DNA of 64,000 nt from contig NZ_BCMG01000003.1 in the NCBI RefSeq assembly GCF_002217945.1, forward strand, positions 124,001 to 188,000. The letters run 5' to 3'. Below are positions 7,951-16,399 of this stretch, one piece after another. Made by a program: the position numbers and the translations under genes. This stretch comes from Secundilactobacillus silagei JCM 19001 (GTDB taxonomy: Bacteria > Bacillota > Bacilli > Lactobacillales > Lactobacillaceae). Numbering within the stretch: position 1 is the first letter of the stretch; each line of letters begins with the position of its first letter. The notes under the pieces were generated by a model. It worked only from the letters and a program-made list of their open reading frames with translations, was not told where the DNA came from and ran no database searches.

Positions 7951-9087
7951 ATGACAAAAACAGCCGAAAGTATCAATCAAAGCGTTATCGAAACACGTCA
8001 TTATTTACATCAACATCCAGAGATCTCGGACCATGAATTCAAAACGACCCAGTACATCACCGAACGACTTGAAGCACTAGGTTACCGAATCATTACACCA
8101 GAAGGACTAAACACTGGTGTCATCGCGGAAATTGGTCAGGGGCATCCTGTGGTGGCCCTACGCTCTGACATTGATGCCCTGCCGATTCAAGAAACAACTG
8201 GGTTACCTTTCGCTTCTGAAAACGACGGTGTCATGCATGCTTGTGGTCATGATTTTCATATGGCATCGCTACTGGGTGCCGCTGAATTATTAGCTGACGA
8301 AAAGAAGTCATTGAATGGCACCATTCGTCTTATTTTCCAACCAGCGGAAGAAACCCATGTGGGTGCTCAAGAAGTTGTTGATGCAGGTGGTACTAAAGGC
8401 ATCGATGCCATTTTCGGTTTTCATAATAAGCCTGATCTTAAGGCCGGAGAAATTGGATTATTGCCAGGTGGTTTAATGGCCGCGGTCGATCAATTTACTG
8501 TCACTTTTACTGGTGTCGGAACTCATGCTGCAATGCCGCAATTTGGTAAAGATCCAATCATCGCTCTAACAAGTACGGTCAACGCATTACAAACCATTGT
8601 CAGTCGTGATGAAGACCCACAAAAAACAGCTGTGGTTTCAGTTACACACATTGATGGTGGTAACACCTGGAATGTTTTACCGGAAAAAGCTTGGTTTGAA
8701 GGGACTGTCCGAACCTTTAATCATGAAGCTCGAGACGTGGCTAAGAAGCAGTTTATTGAAATTGTTAATGGTCAAGCCGCATCATTTGGCGTTAAAGCAA
8801 ATATTGACTGGATTGAAGGCCCAGACGTTGTCAACAACGATGCCAAGCTAACAAAAATTGTCGAAGATGAAACACAAAAACACTTAACGCTAGTCCGGCC
8901 GCAGCCTTCTAATGCTGGTGAAGATTTTGCCTACTTTAGTCAACGAATTCCAAGCGTCTTCGCCTTTGTTGGAAGTAATGGTAATTCTGATTGGCACCAT
9001 TCTGATTTAAAGTTAGATGATAACGGTTTAGCACCAGCGGTTAATTGGTACTACTACGTTGCAAAACGTCTTTTATCTGAACTATAA
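7951..9087 (+). CDS. M20 family amidohydrolase (N-acyl amino acid deacylase)
   Basis: 378-residue metallopeptidase-fold hydrolase of the HipO/YxeP group. Metal-binding and catalytic elements are visible: MHACGHDFHM (ligands), FQPAEE (catalytic Glu and ligand), NKPDLKAGE and the C-terminal SDWHHSDLKLDDNGL with a final His ligand; the dimerisation domain occupies roughly residues 180-290 (FTVTFTGVGTHAAMPQFGKDP). It ends the T-box 2 operon, 3 nt after the ATPase stop. Expected to remove the acetyl group from an imported or internally made N-acetylated amino acid, such as N-acetylcysteine. Confidence 0.92.
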   Translation: MTKTAESINQSVIETRHYLHQHPEISDHEFKTTQYITERLEALGYRIITPEGLNTGVIAEIGQGHPVVALRSDIDALPIQETTGLPFASENDGVMHACGHDFHMASLLGAAELLADEKKSLNGTIRLIFQPAEETHVGAQEVVDAGGTKGIDAIFGFHNKPDLKAGEIGLLPGGLMAAVDQFTVTFTGVGTHAAMPQFGKDPIIALTSTVNALQTIVSRDEDPQKTAVVSVTHIDGGNTWNVLPEKAWFEGTVRTFNHEARDVAKKQFIEIVNGQAASFGVKANIDWIEGPDVVNNDAKLTKIVEDETQKHLTLVRPQPSNAGEDFAYFSQRIPSVFAFVGSNGNSDWHHSDLKLDDNGLAPAVNWYYYVAKRLLSEL

Positions 9088-9126
9088 ATGCACTGGTTCC
9101 CCAATGTTTACTATCAGTTCGCTTGA

Positions 9127-9240
9127 ATCTCTTGGAATATGTAAATTGACCTGAGATACTAACACAAATAACCGCCATCTCGATAAACGATATCGAAATA
9201 GCGGTTATTTGCGTTAAATTCTGGAATTTACTAAATTTTA
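9127..9240. repeat. Inverted-repeat element F, degenerate copy; also the likely operon terminator
   Basis: Core stem CAAATAACCGC / GCGGTTATTTG around 9165-9211, followed by GTTAAATTCTGGAAT, which matches the outer arm of element E (35.7 kb). The left arm is poorly kept. It lies between two genes that end towards each other and can terminate both. Confidence 0.55.
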
Positions 9241-9270
9241 TCACACTTGTTACATTCAAGAATCAATCTC

Positions 9271-9312
9271 AGCGATTCCACACTCTACATGCCGATTCCA
9301 CGCTCTACATGC
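9271..9312. repeat. Tandem 20-bp repeat at gene end
   Basis: Two adjacent copies of CGATTCCACRCTCTACATGC. The TTCCACGCTCTA core equals the outer right end of inverted-repeat element A (19.26 kb). The repeat encodes the last residues of the YolD-like protein, so an orphan element end seems to have been captured by the gene. Confidence 0.6.
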
Positions 9313-9671
9313 CTCATATCCAAAATAGAAACATCGGTCTGTCCAGCCAAATAAATCTTATCTTCCTTGTATCCAATCACTTTACCAACCAAATCAGGTC
9401 GAAACTCACCATTCAAATCACGGTCGTTTACCTGAATGCTAACGCGCTTTCCATTAGCATAGGCGTCACTCAAAATGACTGACATCTCTTCCAGCGATTG
9501 CTGCGTCTTAGCGGGATGTTTCACCGCTTCTTGTCGTGCTTGTTTTTTCAGCGCTGCCGTGTGATCTGACAGGTAGAAGCCCTGCCATTTAACGACACCG
9601 CGGTCTTGATAATCGTGGTCAAAGAACCGCTGAACCAGGGCATCATCGTCAATTTGCCATAATTTACTCAT
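9285..9671 (-). CDS. YolD-like protein
   Basis: 128-residue YolD-family protein. The family hallmark DRGVVKWQGFYLSDHTAAL lies at residues about 23-41. YolD proteins accompany Y-family polymerases of the UvrX/YqjW type in SOS operons and may modulate them. It overlaps the preceding small gene by 8 nt and is the last gene of the SOS operon. Its C-terminal tail (RGIGM) is encoded by a tandem repeat and is probably not conserved. Confidence 0.8.
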   Translation of the reverse strand: MSKLWQIDDDALVQRFFDHDYQDRGVVKWQGFYLSDHTAALKKQARQEAVKHPAKTQQSLEEMSVILSDAYANGKRVSIQVNDRDLNGEFRPDLVGKVIGYKEDKIYLAGQTDVSILDMRHVERGIGM

Positions 9672-9984
9672 CGTTTAATCGCCTGGATTGAATGCGGCGC
9701 TGACTGGTCGGCCAGCGCTGACCTGTGAAGCCAACAAATTCAAAGCTGAGCTGCGTATGAGCACGCAACCCCTGAATGAGCCGTTCAAGATAAGTCAGTG
9801 AATAGTTGCGGACTGAATGCAGCGGATGTGACTTTAACCGCCGATTGCGATGCTGATAGTTCAAAAAGAAATTATAGGTTTGATCATACGGATCATTGGC
9901 AATCACGACTTGATAGCGGACCTGGTCTTGGCGTTTAAAACCAGCGTCCAGCCGTGTTGTGATCAGTTTTAAATCATTATTCAT
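9664..9984 (-). CDS. Small conserved protein of the SOS polymerase operon
   Basis: 106 residues, basic, no membrane segment. I do not recognise a named domain. I start it at ATG 9984 because GGAGG lies 8 nt upstream; this overlaps the end of the polymerase gene by 8 nt and the next gene (YolD) by 8 nt, so the three are translationally coupled. Such a short frame between the UvrX-like polymerase and YolD is common in lactobacilli. A role in damage response is inferred from position only. Confidence 0.65.
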   Translation of the reverse strand: MNNDLKLITTRLDAGFKRQDQVRYQVVIANDPYDQTYNFFLNYQHRNRRLKSHPLHSVRNYSLTYLERLIQGLRAHTQLSFEFVGFTGQRWPTSQRRIQSRRLNDE

Positions 9985-11278
9985 ACGCGTTACCTCCGTT
10001 ATGGCCACCCACTAGCGAAGCACGGCTAATGGCTGTGCCACCATGCATGAGGCTGCTAGCATAGACTAATTTGGTAAACCCAAACTGGTCCCGAATATCA
10101 TCCACGACATGGTCTGCTTTTACCCGCTTAATCTGGTTTTTAGCTGGTTCAAAAAAGTTTAGCTGCAAACCAGTTGCCGGACTGAGCCGACTGGTGTAAA
10201 CAGCCAGGTTACGGATTGCCTGCCCCTGCCAATGCTGGTGAAAGATTCGCAGCAGCGCTTGGCTAATGACGGCATTTTGATCAGTCGGTGCGATCCGCAG
10301 TTCTTGATGAAACCCACTGCGGCCATCCGCCTCACTAGCAGCGTAAGAAAAGCCAACTCCCAGTGAAATACAGCCCGCTAATTTGTGATGATGCCGTAGT
10401 CTAGCAGCCACTTGTTCACCAACTTCTTTGATCACGGTTTCGATTTCCACCTGCTGCACGTAATCTCGCGGCAAGACCTGCGAGTTCCCCAGACTAGCGT
10501 TCTTGGGTCCTCGCCGTTTACGCAGTTGTGACCGGTCGATCCCCCAAGCCAGCGCAAATAACTGCTGGCCCATTAAGCCCAGTTCCGCATTTAACTGATA
10601 AGGATCAACGTGAGCTAATTCATACATGTTATGAATCCCCAAGCGATTCAGATGTTTAGCAGTCCGCTTACCGATGCTCCAAACATCGGTGAGCTGATCA
10701 ACTGGCCAAATGGTTTTCGGAACAGTATCGTAATGAATCTCACCGATCAAATCTGGCGTGTGCTTGGCATACAGATCCAGCGCTAACTTGGCCTGCAGCG
10801 GATTATCACCAATCCCAACCGTGGTGTATAGTCCCAGTTCCCGGCGGACGGTTTTTTGAATCCGAACGGCTACCTCTCGCGGTGTTTGACCAAATAACCG
10901 CCAAGAGTGCGTTAAATCCAGAATCGATTCATCAATCGAATACGGCATCAAATCCTCATTGGCAACGAAACGCCGAAAAATATCATTGATCTGCAAATTA
11001 CGTTTAATGTATAAATTCATCCGTGGCGGAACCACCATCAACTGGGGGTCCTGCGGCACTTCTCGCTGTCGCGAAACGTTCGCCTGCAGATGATAGCGTA
11101 ACTTGGCTTCCGGTGACGTTGCCAATACTAGACCGCCATTGGTATTATCGGCTTCGCTCATCACAACTAAGGTTACCTTTAGAGGATTAAGTCCCCGCGC
11201 CACCGCTTCAACACTGGCATAGAAAGACTTATTATCAATTAAGAAGAAGACGCCATGCGGTTCCTTTTGATAATTCAT
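9977..11278 (-). CDS. Y-family DNA polymerase (UmuC/UvrX type)
   Basis: 433-residue translesion polymerase. The palm begins with FFLIDNKSFYASVEAV (first catalytic Asp), the SIDESILDLTHSW block carries the second acidic pair (DE), and a helix-hairpin-helix near DVWSIGKRTAKHLNRLGIHNMYEL follows; the little-finger domain is C-terminal. It bypasses DNA lesions at the cost of errors. I use ATG 11278, after GAGGTGAGCG; a longer frame to 11296 lacks a ribosome site. Two LexA-like boxes cover its promoter, so it should be induced by DNA damage. First gene of a three-gene operon. Confidence 0.92.
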   Translation of the reverse strand: MNYQKEPHGVFFLIDNKSFYASVEAVARGLNPLKVTLVVMSEADNTNGGLVLATSPEAKLRYHLQANVSRQREVPQDPQLMVVPPRMNLYIKRNLQINDIFRRFVANEDLMPYSIDESILDLTHSWRLFGQTPREVAVRIQKTVRRELGLYTTVGIGDNPLQAKLALDLYAKHTPDLIGEIHYDTVPKTIWPVDQLTDVWSIGKRTAKHLNRLGIHNMYELAHVDPYQLNAELGLMGQQLFALAWGIDRSQLRKRRGPKNASLGNSQVLPRDYVQQVEIETVIKEVGEQVAARLRHHHKLAGCISLGVGFSYAASEADGRSGFHQELRIAPTDQNAVISQALLRIFHQHWQGQAIRNLAVYTSRLSPATGLQLNFFEPAKNQIKRVKADHVVDDIRDQFGFTKLVYASSLMHGGTAISRASLVGGHNGGNAYE

Positions 11279-11289
11279 CACGCTCACCT

Positions 11290-11303
11290 CGAACATATGT
11301 TTG
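11290..11303. promoter_or_regulatory. SOS (LexA/DinR) box 1
   Basis: CGAACATATGTTTG matches the Gram-positive SOS operator CGAAC-N4-GTTCG at all but one position. It lies between the -10 and the start codon of the polymerase operon. Confidence 0.8.
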
Positions 11304-11311
11304 ATTAGTTA

Positions 11312-11342
11312 CATTATACAAACACACGTTCGCATTTGGCAA
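11312..11342 (-). promoter_or_regulatory. Promoter of the SOS polymerase operon overlapping SOS box 2
   Basis: On the minus strand TTGCCA and TATAAT (11317-11312) with a long 19-bp spacer. A second LexA-like box, CAAACACACGTTCG at 11319-11332, fills the spacer, so repressor would block RNA polymerase directly. The same ACACACGTTCG core precedes recA at 42.54 kb. Confidence 0.7.
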
Positions 11343-11433
11343 GCCCTAATTTGACCTTTTAGTTTCTATTTCTGAAGCTTTAGTAGATTCGTACTATAAT
11401 AAGGACATCAATTAAATATTGGAGGATGATTAC

Positions 11434-11991
11434 ATGTCAGATGATGAGCCATTTATGAAGGACGCCCACGTCACCTTTCCCAGTGGGACGTTAACGTTGA
11501 CGGAACTGCAGCAACTCTTTAAGACTCTTCCCTTTGAACTGGACTTAGTCGATGCTAACGACCGGTTTAGCTGGTACTCGGATCAACCGAACCGAAATCA
11601 CGTGCGTTCCAAGGATCAACTTGGCAAAACACTAGCAGAAATTCATCCGGCGAAAATCCTACCCGCCATCAAGTCACTTATCGAAAGCTTTAAAACTGGT
11701 AAACGGGATTCGATAAACATTCCTAGTATGCAAAATGGCCATAAGATCATGACGACCTATTACGCGTTGCGCGATGACGCTGGTACTTACCTCGGCACGT
11801 TGGAATGTACCGCAAACGTTGATCAAATTTTAGCAATGTCTGAAAACGGTGCGTTTGACGCTATTTCTGGTGCATCGTCTAAACCGAATAAACCCGCTCA
11901 CCCAGCCGATGCCACAACGGGCGCTTCCGCCAAACCCAAGATGCCTGAAAATATCGATACCACTACGAGTGCCTCACAGCAACCAAAGTAA
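11434..11991 (+). CDS. PAS-domain protein with low-complexity tail
   Basis: 185-residue cytosolic protein. Residues about 15-135 form a PAS-like domain of the DUF438 C-terminal type (LPFELDLVDANDRFSWYSDQPNR, then GKTLAEIHPAK and a DDAGTYLGTLECTANV strand); such domains may bind haem or flavin. The last 45 residues are a Pro/Lys/Thr/Ala-rich linker with three imperfect copies of GAS(S/A)KP(N/K). ATG 11434 follows GGAGGATGATTAC; a TACTATAAT -10 box is at about 11393-11400. A strong terminator follows, so it is a single-gene unit. Function unknown; redox or gas sensing is a guess. Confidence 0.75.
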   Translation: MSDDEPFMKDAHVTFPSGTLTLTELQQLFKTLPFELDLVDANDRFSWYSDQPNRNHVRSKDQLGKTLAEIHPAKILPAIKSLIESFKTGKRDSINIPSMQNGHKIMTTYYALRDDAGTYLGTLECTANVDQILAMSENGAFDAISGASSKPNKPAHPADATTGASAKPKMPENIDTTTSASQQPK

Positions 11992-11995
11992 ACAT

Positions 11996-12030
11996 AAAAA
12001 ACGCTATTCAGCTTAGAATAGCGTTTTTTA
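11996..12030 (+). terminator. Terminator of the PAS-protein gene
   Basis: Stem AAAAACGCTATTC / GAATAGCGTTTTTT with a 6-nt loop. Confidence 0.85.
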
Positions 12031-12243
12031 TTAACTAAATCAGTTAGTGAAAAGTGTAGTAAATTTTAAAGAAATTATCAGTTTACGCCCCACAGTGCTA
12101 AATCCGTGAAAATCCATTTAAAGGCCGTCACTATCGCATTTCAAAGCTCTTTCATACATGACCAACAAAGCCATAAAAGGGACAAGTGAAGTAAAAAAGT
12201 CTATACTTATAGTATAAGTCTGAAAATGAAAGTGGAGGTCACC

Positions 12244-13401
12244 ATGGATAAACAAAATAAAATTGACATCCTAACGCACTTGGTGCAAATTGATTCGGCT
12301 AACGATCATGAAAAAAAGGTCGCAGATTACTTAGAAAAGCTACTCACGGATCACGGCATCACGGTCAAGCAAGTTGAAACGTCTAAGGGGCGCAATAACC
12401 TGATTGCTGAACTTGGCAAGCCAGACGCCAAACCCGTCTTTGCCTTTGCCGGCCACATGGATACTGTCAGTTTTGGCGATTTAGATGACTGGGCACACGA
12501 CCCGTTGTCAGCTGAGATCCACGGTGACCGCCTTTACGGTCGTGGCAGTGCTGATATGAAGGGTAATTTGGCTGCCATGGTCATCGCTATGATCGACCTA
12601 GCAGACAGCAAAACTAAGATTCCCGGCCGTATCCGTCTATTAGCAACGGTTGGCGAAGAATACGGTGCTGCTGGTTCTAAACAGTTGACTGAACAGGGTG
12701 AGGTCGATGACGTTGACGGCATGATCATCGGTGAACCAACTAGCGGAGACGTGGTATACGCCCACAATGGGTCGCTAAATTACACCGTTACTTCAGAAGG
12801 CACACCCGTTCACAGTTCCATTCCAGAACAAGGCGTGAACGCTTTGACTAACTTGGTCAAGTTTGTGAATGCCGAAGCGGACCTGTTTACCGATGTAAAG
12901 CCCAGCAAGGAAGTCGGCCCACTGGTTCACAGCATCACCATCTTCAACAGTGGCGATCAAGTGAACACGATTCCCGGTCACGCGGAACTGCAAGGTAACA
13001 TCCGCGCCACACCTGAATTTGGTAACGGCGCCGTCATCAAACGGTTAAACATGATCACCCGTGGTTTGAGTTCTGCCCCCGGTGCTGACCTCTCCTTCAA
13101 TGTGGATATGTCCTTTGATCCAATGGTCACCGATAAAGAAGACCCACTGGTTCAATTGGCGCAGACCGAATCCAGCAAGGCTCTCAATCACGAAGTTGAA
13201 TTGAAGGTCATTCACGGCGCTACTGATGCTTCAGAGTACCGGAAAGCAGAAAACCAATTTCCAATCATCGTGTTGGGTTCTGGTGACTGGGAGAACGCGC
13301 ACAAGATGAACGAATACGTTGAACTCAGCCAGTTCTTAGTGATGGATGACGTTTATAAAGAAGTCGCTTTGAAGGCTTTAAAAGAATTGAAAAAGAAATA
13401 G
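12244..13401 (+). CDS. dapE: ArgE/DapE family deacylase (succinyl-diaminopimelate desuccinylase-like)
   Basis: 385-residue zinc-dependent M20 hydrolase. Metal site: AGHMDTV (His and Asp), GRGSADMKGN (bridging Asp), ATVGEEYGAAG (catalytic Glu and ligand) and GEPTSGDVVYAHNG; the last His ligand is probably in GDWENAHKMNEYV. In lysine and peptidoglycan synthesis DapE cleaves N-succinyl-diaminopimelate to diaminopimelate and succinate, but many lactobacillar proteins annotated so are general deacylases. ATG 12244 follows GGAGGT. An inverted repeat ACTTATAGTATAAGT at about 12205-12219 overlaps the likely -10. It stands alone, bounded by terminators. Confidence 0.82.
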   Translation: MDKQNKIDILTHLVQIDSANDHEKKVADYLEKLLTDHGITVKQVETSKGRNNLIAELGKPDAKPVFAFAGHMDTVSFGDLDDWAHDPLSAEIHGDRLYGRGSADMKGNLAAMVIAMIDLADSKTKIPGRIRLLATVGEEYGAAGSKQLTEQGEVDDVDGMIIGEPTSGDVVYAHNGSLNYTVTSEGTPVHSSIPEQGVNALTNLVKFVNAEADLFTDVKPSKEVGPLVHSITIFNSGDQVNTIPGHAELQGNIRATPEFGNGAVIKRLNMITRGLSSAPGADLSFNVDMSFDPMVTDKEDPLVQLAQTESSKALNHEVELKVIHGATDASEYRKAENQFPIIVLGSGDWENAHKMNEYVELSQFLVMDDVYKEVALKALKELKKK

Positions 13402-13412
13402 TGAACTGCATT

Positions 13413-13448
13413 TAGTGTTGATGAGAAATCGTCAGCACTATTTTTTTC
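13413..13448 (+). terminator. Terminator of the dapE-like gene
   Basis: Imperfect stem TAGTGTTGA / TCAGCACTA followed by a run of T. Confidence 0.75.
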
Positions 13449-13532
13449 ACACCATAGGAACATACCGTCCTACGCTACAATCAAGTCGACGAAAACCAAT
13501 CGAGTTAAAAGCTCACGAGGATAGCCGGCCCC

Positions 13533-13614
13533 GACCTCAATTTAAGTATACAAAAGAAGTATCAAAACTACCATCGTAATTTTGATACTTCTACTTTAAG
13601 ATATTTAAACAGAG
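13533..13614. repeat. Dispersed palindromic repeat R1
   Basis: About 80 bp with a central hairpin AGAAGTATCAAAA / TTTTGATACTTCT. The whole unit, including flanks GACYTCAATTYAAGTATA and ACTTTARGATRTTT, recurs at 24940-25024 (R2) with compensating changes in the stem. The remainder of the 13402-13808 gap shows no gene. Confidence 0.7.
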
Positions 13615-13808
13615 CGCCCTTTAAATTCCGCTTTACCAATCATCACATTGATACTACCCACGTAATATCATGTGATATGTGATTTAGCAAGGTAAATATA
13701 TGTTTAATCCATGTTATTTTACACTTTCACCAGTTTAAAATTAACCTTGATGTATAAAACAATTATCAGTCAGTTCGTTTATTATTTCATATTAAGAAGC
13801 CTTAGTTT

Positions 13809-14702
13809 TTAAGATTGTAGCGTGTCTCTCGTAATTAAATAGCTTCCCCAAACCATCAAAAGCAAAGCAATCACAAAGTGAATAGACAAGCTTTCATGTA
13901 AGAATACTATCGAAATCAAAACAGCAATAAACGGGGAAACTGCATAATACGCACTCGTCTTTGCAGCACCAATATAACGTTGCGCCAAGATATAAAAGTA
14001 GATGCTAACACCAAATGCAAAGAAACCCAGTAATAATAATATCAGGGTAGGCCCCAAAGTCGGCCATTTCTCCTGCCAAAATACTGATACAACCATGCTG
14101 CCAAGGCCCACACCCCAACCTTTAACGATCACTATTTGGAGTGGATCTTTATCCGATAACACCCGAGTCAAGTTGTTTTCAAAGCCCCAGCAAATTGTCG
14201 CAAGAATAGCAAAGATAGCTCCCCAAGAAAAACTGAACTGGCGAACATCATTTACGCTCAATAAAAGACTAGCGACTGTAATAATTCCAATTGCCCAAGC
14301 TAACCTATGACTAACGTGTTCATGAAAAAAGACCAGTGCCAAGCAAGTTGTCGCCACGATTTCAAAATTACTCAACAAAGAGATATTTCCGGCAGATGTT
14401 AATTTAATCCCAACATTCATTAAGACGCCAGCAAAAATATTGGTAATGATAACAACTACCAGAGCAGGAATATCAGCCCGACTAAGTGAAACTTCTTGTT
14501 GCCCTGCTTTTGTGTGGTGAATCAGTGGGAATAATGCTGTCATACCGATTCCTGTTCCAAGATACAACAAAGCAGCTAGAATTGCTGGTGGCGCTGATAC
14601 CACTAAGACCTTGGCGATTGGTGGGTATAATGCGTACAAAGCTGCGGATAGAATAGCGAAACCGATGGCTCTTCGTGACTGATGTGCAACGTTTGTGTTC
14701 AA
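13809..14702 (-). CDS. EamA/DMT family transporter
   Basis: 297-residue membrane protein with ten predicted helices in two EamA repeats (AIGFAILSAALYALYPPIAKVL and FSWGAIFAILATICWGFENNLTRV begin the halves). The family exports amino acids or related metabolites; the substrate is not evident. It starts with TTG after TAGGAGG. It is a single gene with no adjacent partner, and differs clearly from the two EamA proteins near 56.6-60.0 kb. Confidence 0.88.
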   Translation of the reverse strand: MNTNVAHQSRRAIGFAILSAALYALYPPIAKVLVVSAPPAILAALLYLGTGIGMTALFPLIHHTKAGQQEVSLSRADIPALVVVIITNIFAGVLMNVGIKLTSAGNISLLSNFEIVATTCLALVFFHEHVSHRLAWAIGIITVASLLLSVNDVRQFSFSWGAIFAILATICWGFENNLTRVLSDKDPLQIVIVKGWGVGLGSMVVSVFWQEKWPTLGPTLILLLLGFFAFGVSIYFYILAQRYIGAAKTSAYYAVSPFIAVLISIVFLHESLSIHFVIALLLMVWGSYLITRDTLQS

Positions 14703-14957
14703 AATATTCCTCCTAATGATGACTTAATTTCATTATACTGTTCCAAACATATATGCATCAAACTAACTTAGAATGGTTTTTGATCCAGTGATCGATAAAT
14801 GAATGGCTTTCTTATCACCAAAATTATGAACAATATCTCGTGTACTTAATAGACCAATCCCGCTTTAATATTCGCCAGAAGAAAGTAACTAAAGCAAGTG
14901 CGCAGACTAACTCCCTCCCTTAGAACTGCAAAAAGAGGTTTTCCAAAACAAAGCCCC

Positions 14958-15212
14958 CCTTTATAGTCCACAACATTACTGTTATCTAGCTGAAACGCGT
15001 TTCGCAACTCTGATCCCGGCCATATAAGACTAAAAAAGAAGTTTCCCAAGATCAGGAAACTCCCCTTTATAGTCCACAGCATTACTGTTATCTAGCTGAA
15101 ACGCGTTTCGCAACTCTGATTCCGGCCATATAAGACCCAAAAAGAAGTTTCCCAAAACCAGGAAACTCCTTTTTGGGTCTTATATTCTGGAATCACCCGA
15201 GTTGCTCAATGC
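14958..15212. repeat. Inverted-repeat element D with a 104-bp tandem duplication
   Basis: The unit running from TTTATAGTCCACARCATTACTG through GCTGAAACGCGTTTCGCAACTC to GGCCATATAAGAC occurs twice, 104 bp apart. The second copy continues into a long imperfect inverted repeat: GCAACTC-TGATTCCGG-CATATAAGACCC pairs with GGGTCTTATATTC-TGGAATCA-GAGTTGC, with an inner AGTTTCC/GGAAACT stem. It lies between the D-hydroxyacid dehydrogenase stop and the EamA gene and fills most of the 14703-15215 gap; no gene is credible there. Confidence 0.75.
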
Positions 15213-15215
15213 TCT

Positions 15216-16208
15216 CTAAAATTCATGCTCACTCTTCCCGCCAGTAATAATCGCCAATGTATCATCCAGCGACTGCATCACCATGTTTTTAACCGCATGG
15301 TCAGTGAAAAATGCCACGTGAGGTGTCAGCAGCACATTCGTCATTTTTTTCAGTTGATTATAGTGATCGACCGGTGTTGCCCCTTCGAATTTCTGATTGA
15401 AGATTTTAGTTTCATCTTCCACAACGTCGAGTGCAGCGCCAGCGATTTTTTGCTGATTTAAAGCCTTGATCAAGGCCTGCGTATCCACAACTGGACCACG
15501 AGAATCATTGATGAAGTAAGCAGTTGGCTTCATTTGAGCAAAGGCTTTGTCGTTGATCAAATGGAAGTTATCATCGCCACCCCAAACGTGCACGGAAATA
15601 ATATCAGCCCGTTTATAGAGTTCTTCCTTGCTGACGTAAGTCATAATGCCACGTAAATCTTCGCGAGGTGCCCGCAGATCGTTACCAATCACCGTTGCAC
15701 CCAGCGCATGAAAAATCCGTGCGAGCTTACCGCCGATTCGGCCAACGCCAATAATCCCTACCGTTAATTCTGTTAGTTCAGTGGAACGCAGACCCAGCAC
15801 AACGTAATTGCTATCACTGAGCCGGTCATTGAATTGAGGAATGTGGCGAATCAGCTGCATAGTTTGCGTTAACGCCATTTCTGCCACCGCTTCTGGCGAA
15901 TATGATGGCACATTCGTCACCCGCAAATTGTTGGCCTTCGCCCACTTTAAATTCACCGTATCGATACCAGCAGAACGAGCTGACAATTGCGTGATGCCAT
16001 AACTGGCTAATTTCTGATAAAACGCCGGGTTCTGGGTAACAACGGTCCGTTGCTTAAAATCAACACCATCGTAACCCTTGGCCTTATCGACCGTATCGTC
16101 ATGCAATTCTTCTGGAATACTGTCAACCTGAACACCATGTTCTTTTGACCATTGATCAATAAATGGCTGTTCATCAATCCGTACGTTGTAAGCTAAAATC
16201 TTTGTCAT
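15216..16208 (-). CDS. D-2-hydroxyacid dehydrogenase (D-lactate dehydrogenase-like)
   Basis: 330-residue NAD-dependent reductase of 2-oxoacids. The NAD-binding motif is VGIIGVGRIGGKLARIFHALGATVIGND; the catalytic triad is visible as Arg in NDSRGPVVD, Glu in DVVEDE and His in LTPHVAFFTDHAVKNM. Length matches LdhD (about 330). ATG 16208 is chosen by alignment to the family N-terminus (MTKILAYNV); the ribosome site is weak. A single gene. Many substitutions relative to classical LdhD suggest a preference for other 2-oxoacids, such as 4-methyl-2-oxopentanoate; that is inference. Confidence 0.88.
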   Translation of the reverse strand: MTKILAYNVRIDEQPFIDQWSKEHGVQVDSIPEELHDDTVDKAKGYDGVDFKQRTVVTQNPAFYQKLASYGITQLSARSAGIDTVNLKWAKANNLRVTNVPSYSPEAVAEMALTQTMQLIRHIPQFNDRLSDSNYVVLGLRSTELTELTVGIIGVGRIGGKLARIFHALGATVIGNDLRAPREDLRGIMTYVSKEELYKRADIISVHVWGGDDNFHLINDKAFAQMKPTAYFINDSRGPVVDTQALIKALNQQKIAGAALDVVEDETKIFNQKFEGATPVDHYNQLKKMTNVLLTPHVAFFTDHAVKNMVMQSLDDTLAIITGGKSEHEF

Positions 16209-16399
16209 AATATACCATTCCCTACTCAAAGTTTAATCAAATAAATTTCTTCCAGTCCACAAACGGAACAAGAAGGAATCGTCCCCTAACCCTGTTTATG
16301 CATTGATAACATATAACTTTTAATTATCATTATTAAACAGTATCTAAAGACTGTCAATGCTAAGATTAAATTTTTATGGGATTTCGATGATAAGACCTA

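Noticed and set aside
14846-15082. 78-residue open frame on the minus strand
   Set aside because: It lies wholly within the tandem duplication of inverted-repeat element D, has no ribosome site and no family resemblance.
14958-15180. Possible CRISPR-like direct repeats
   Set aside because: Only two long copies (104 bp apart) that include the spacer-like part; no short regular repeats, no cas genes.
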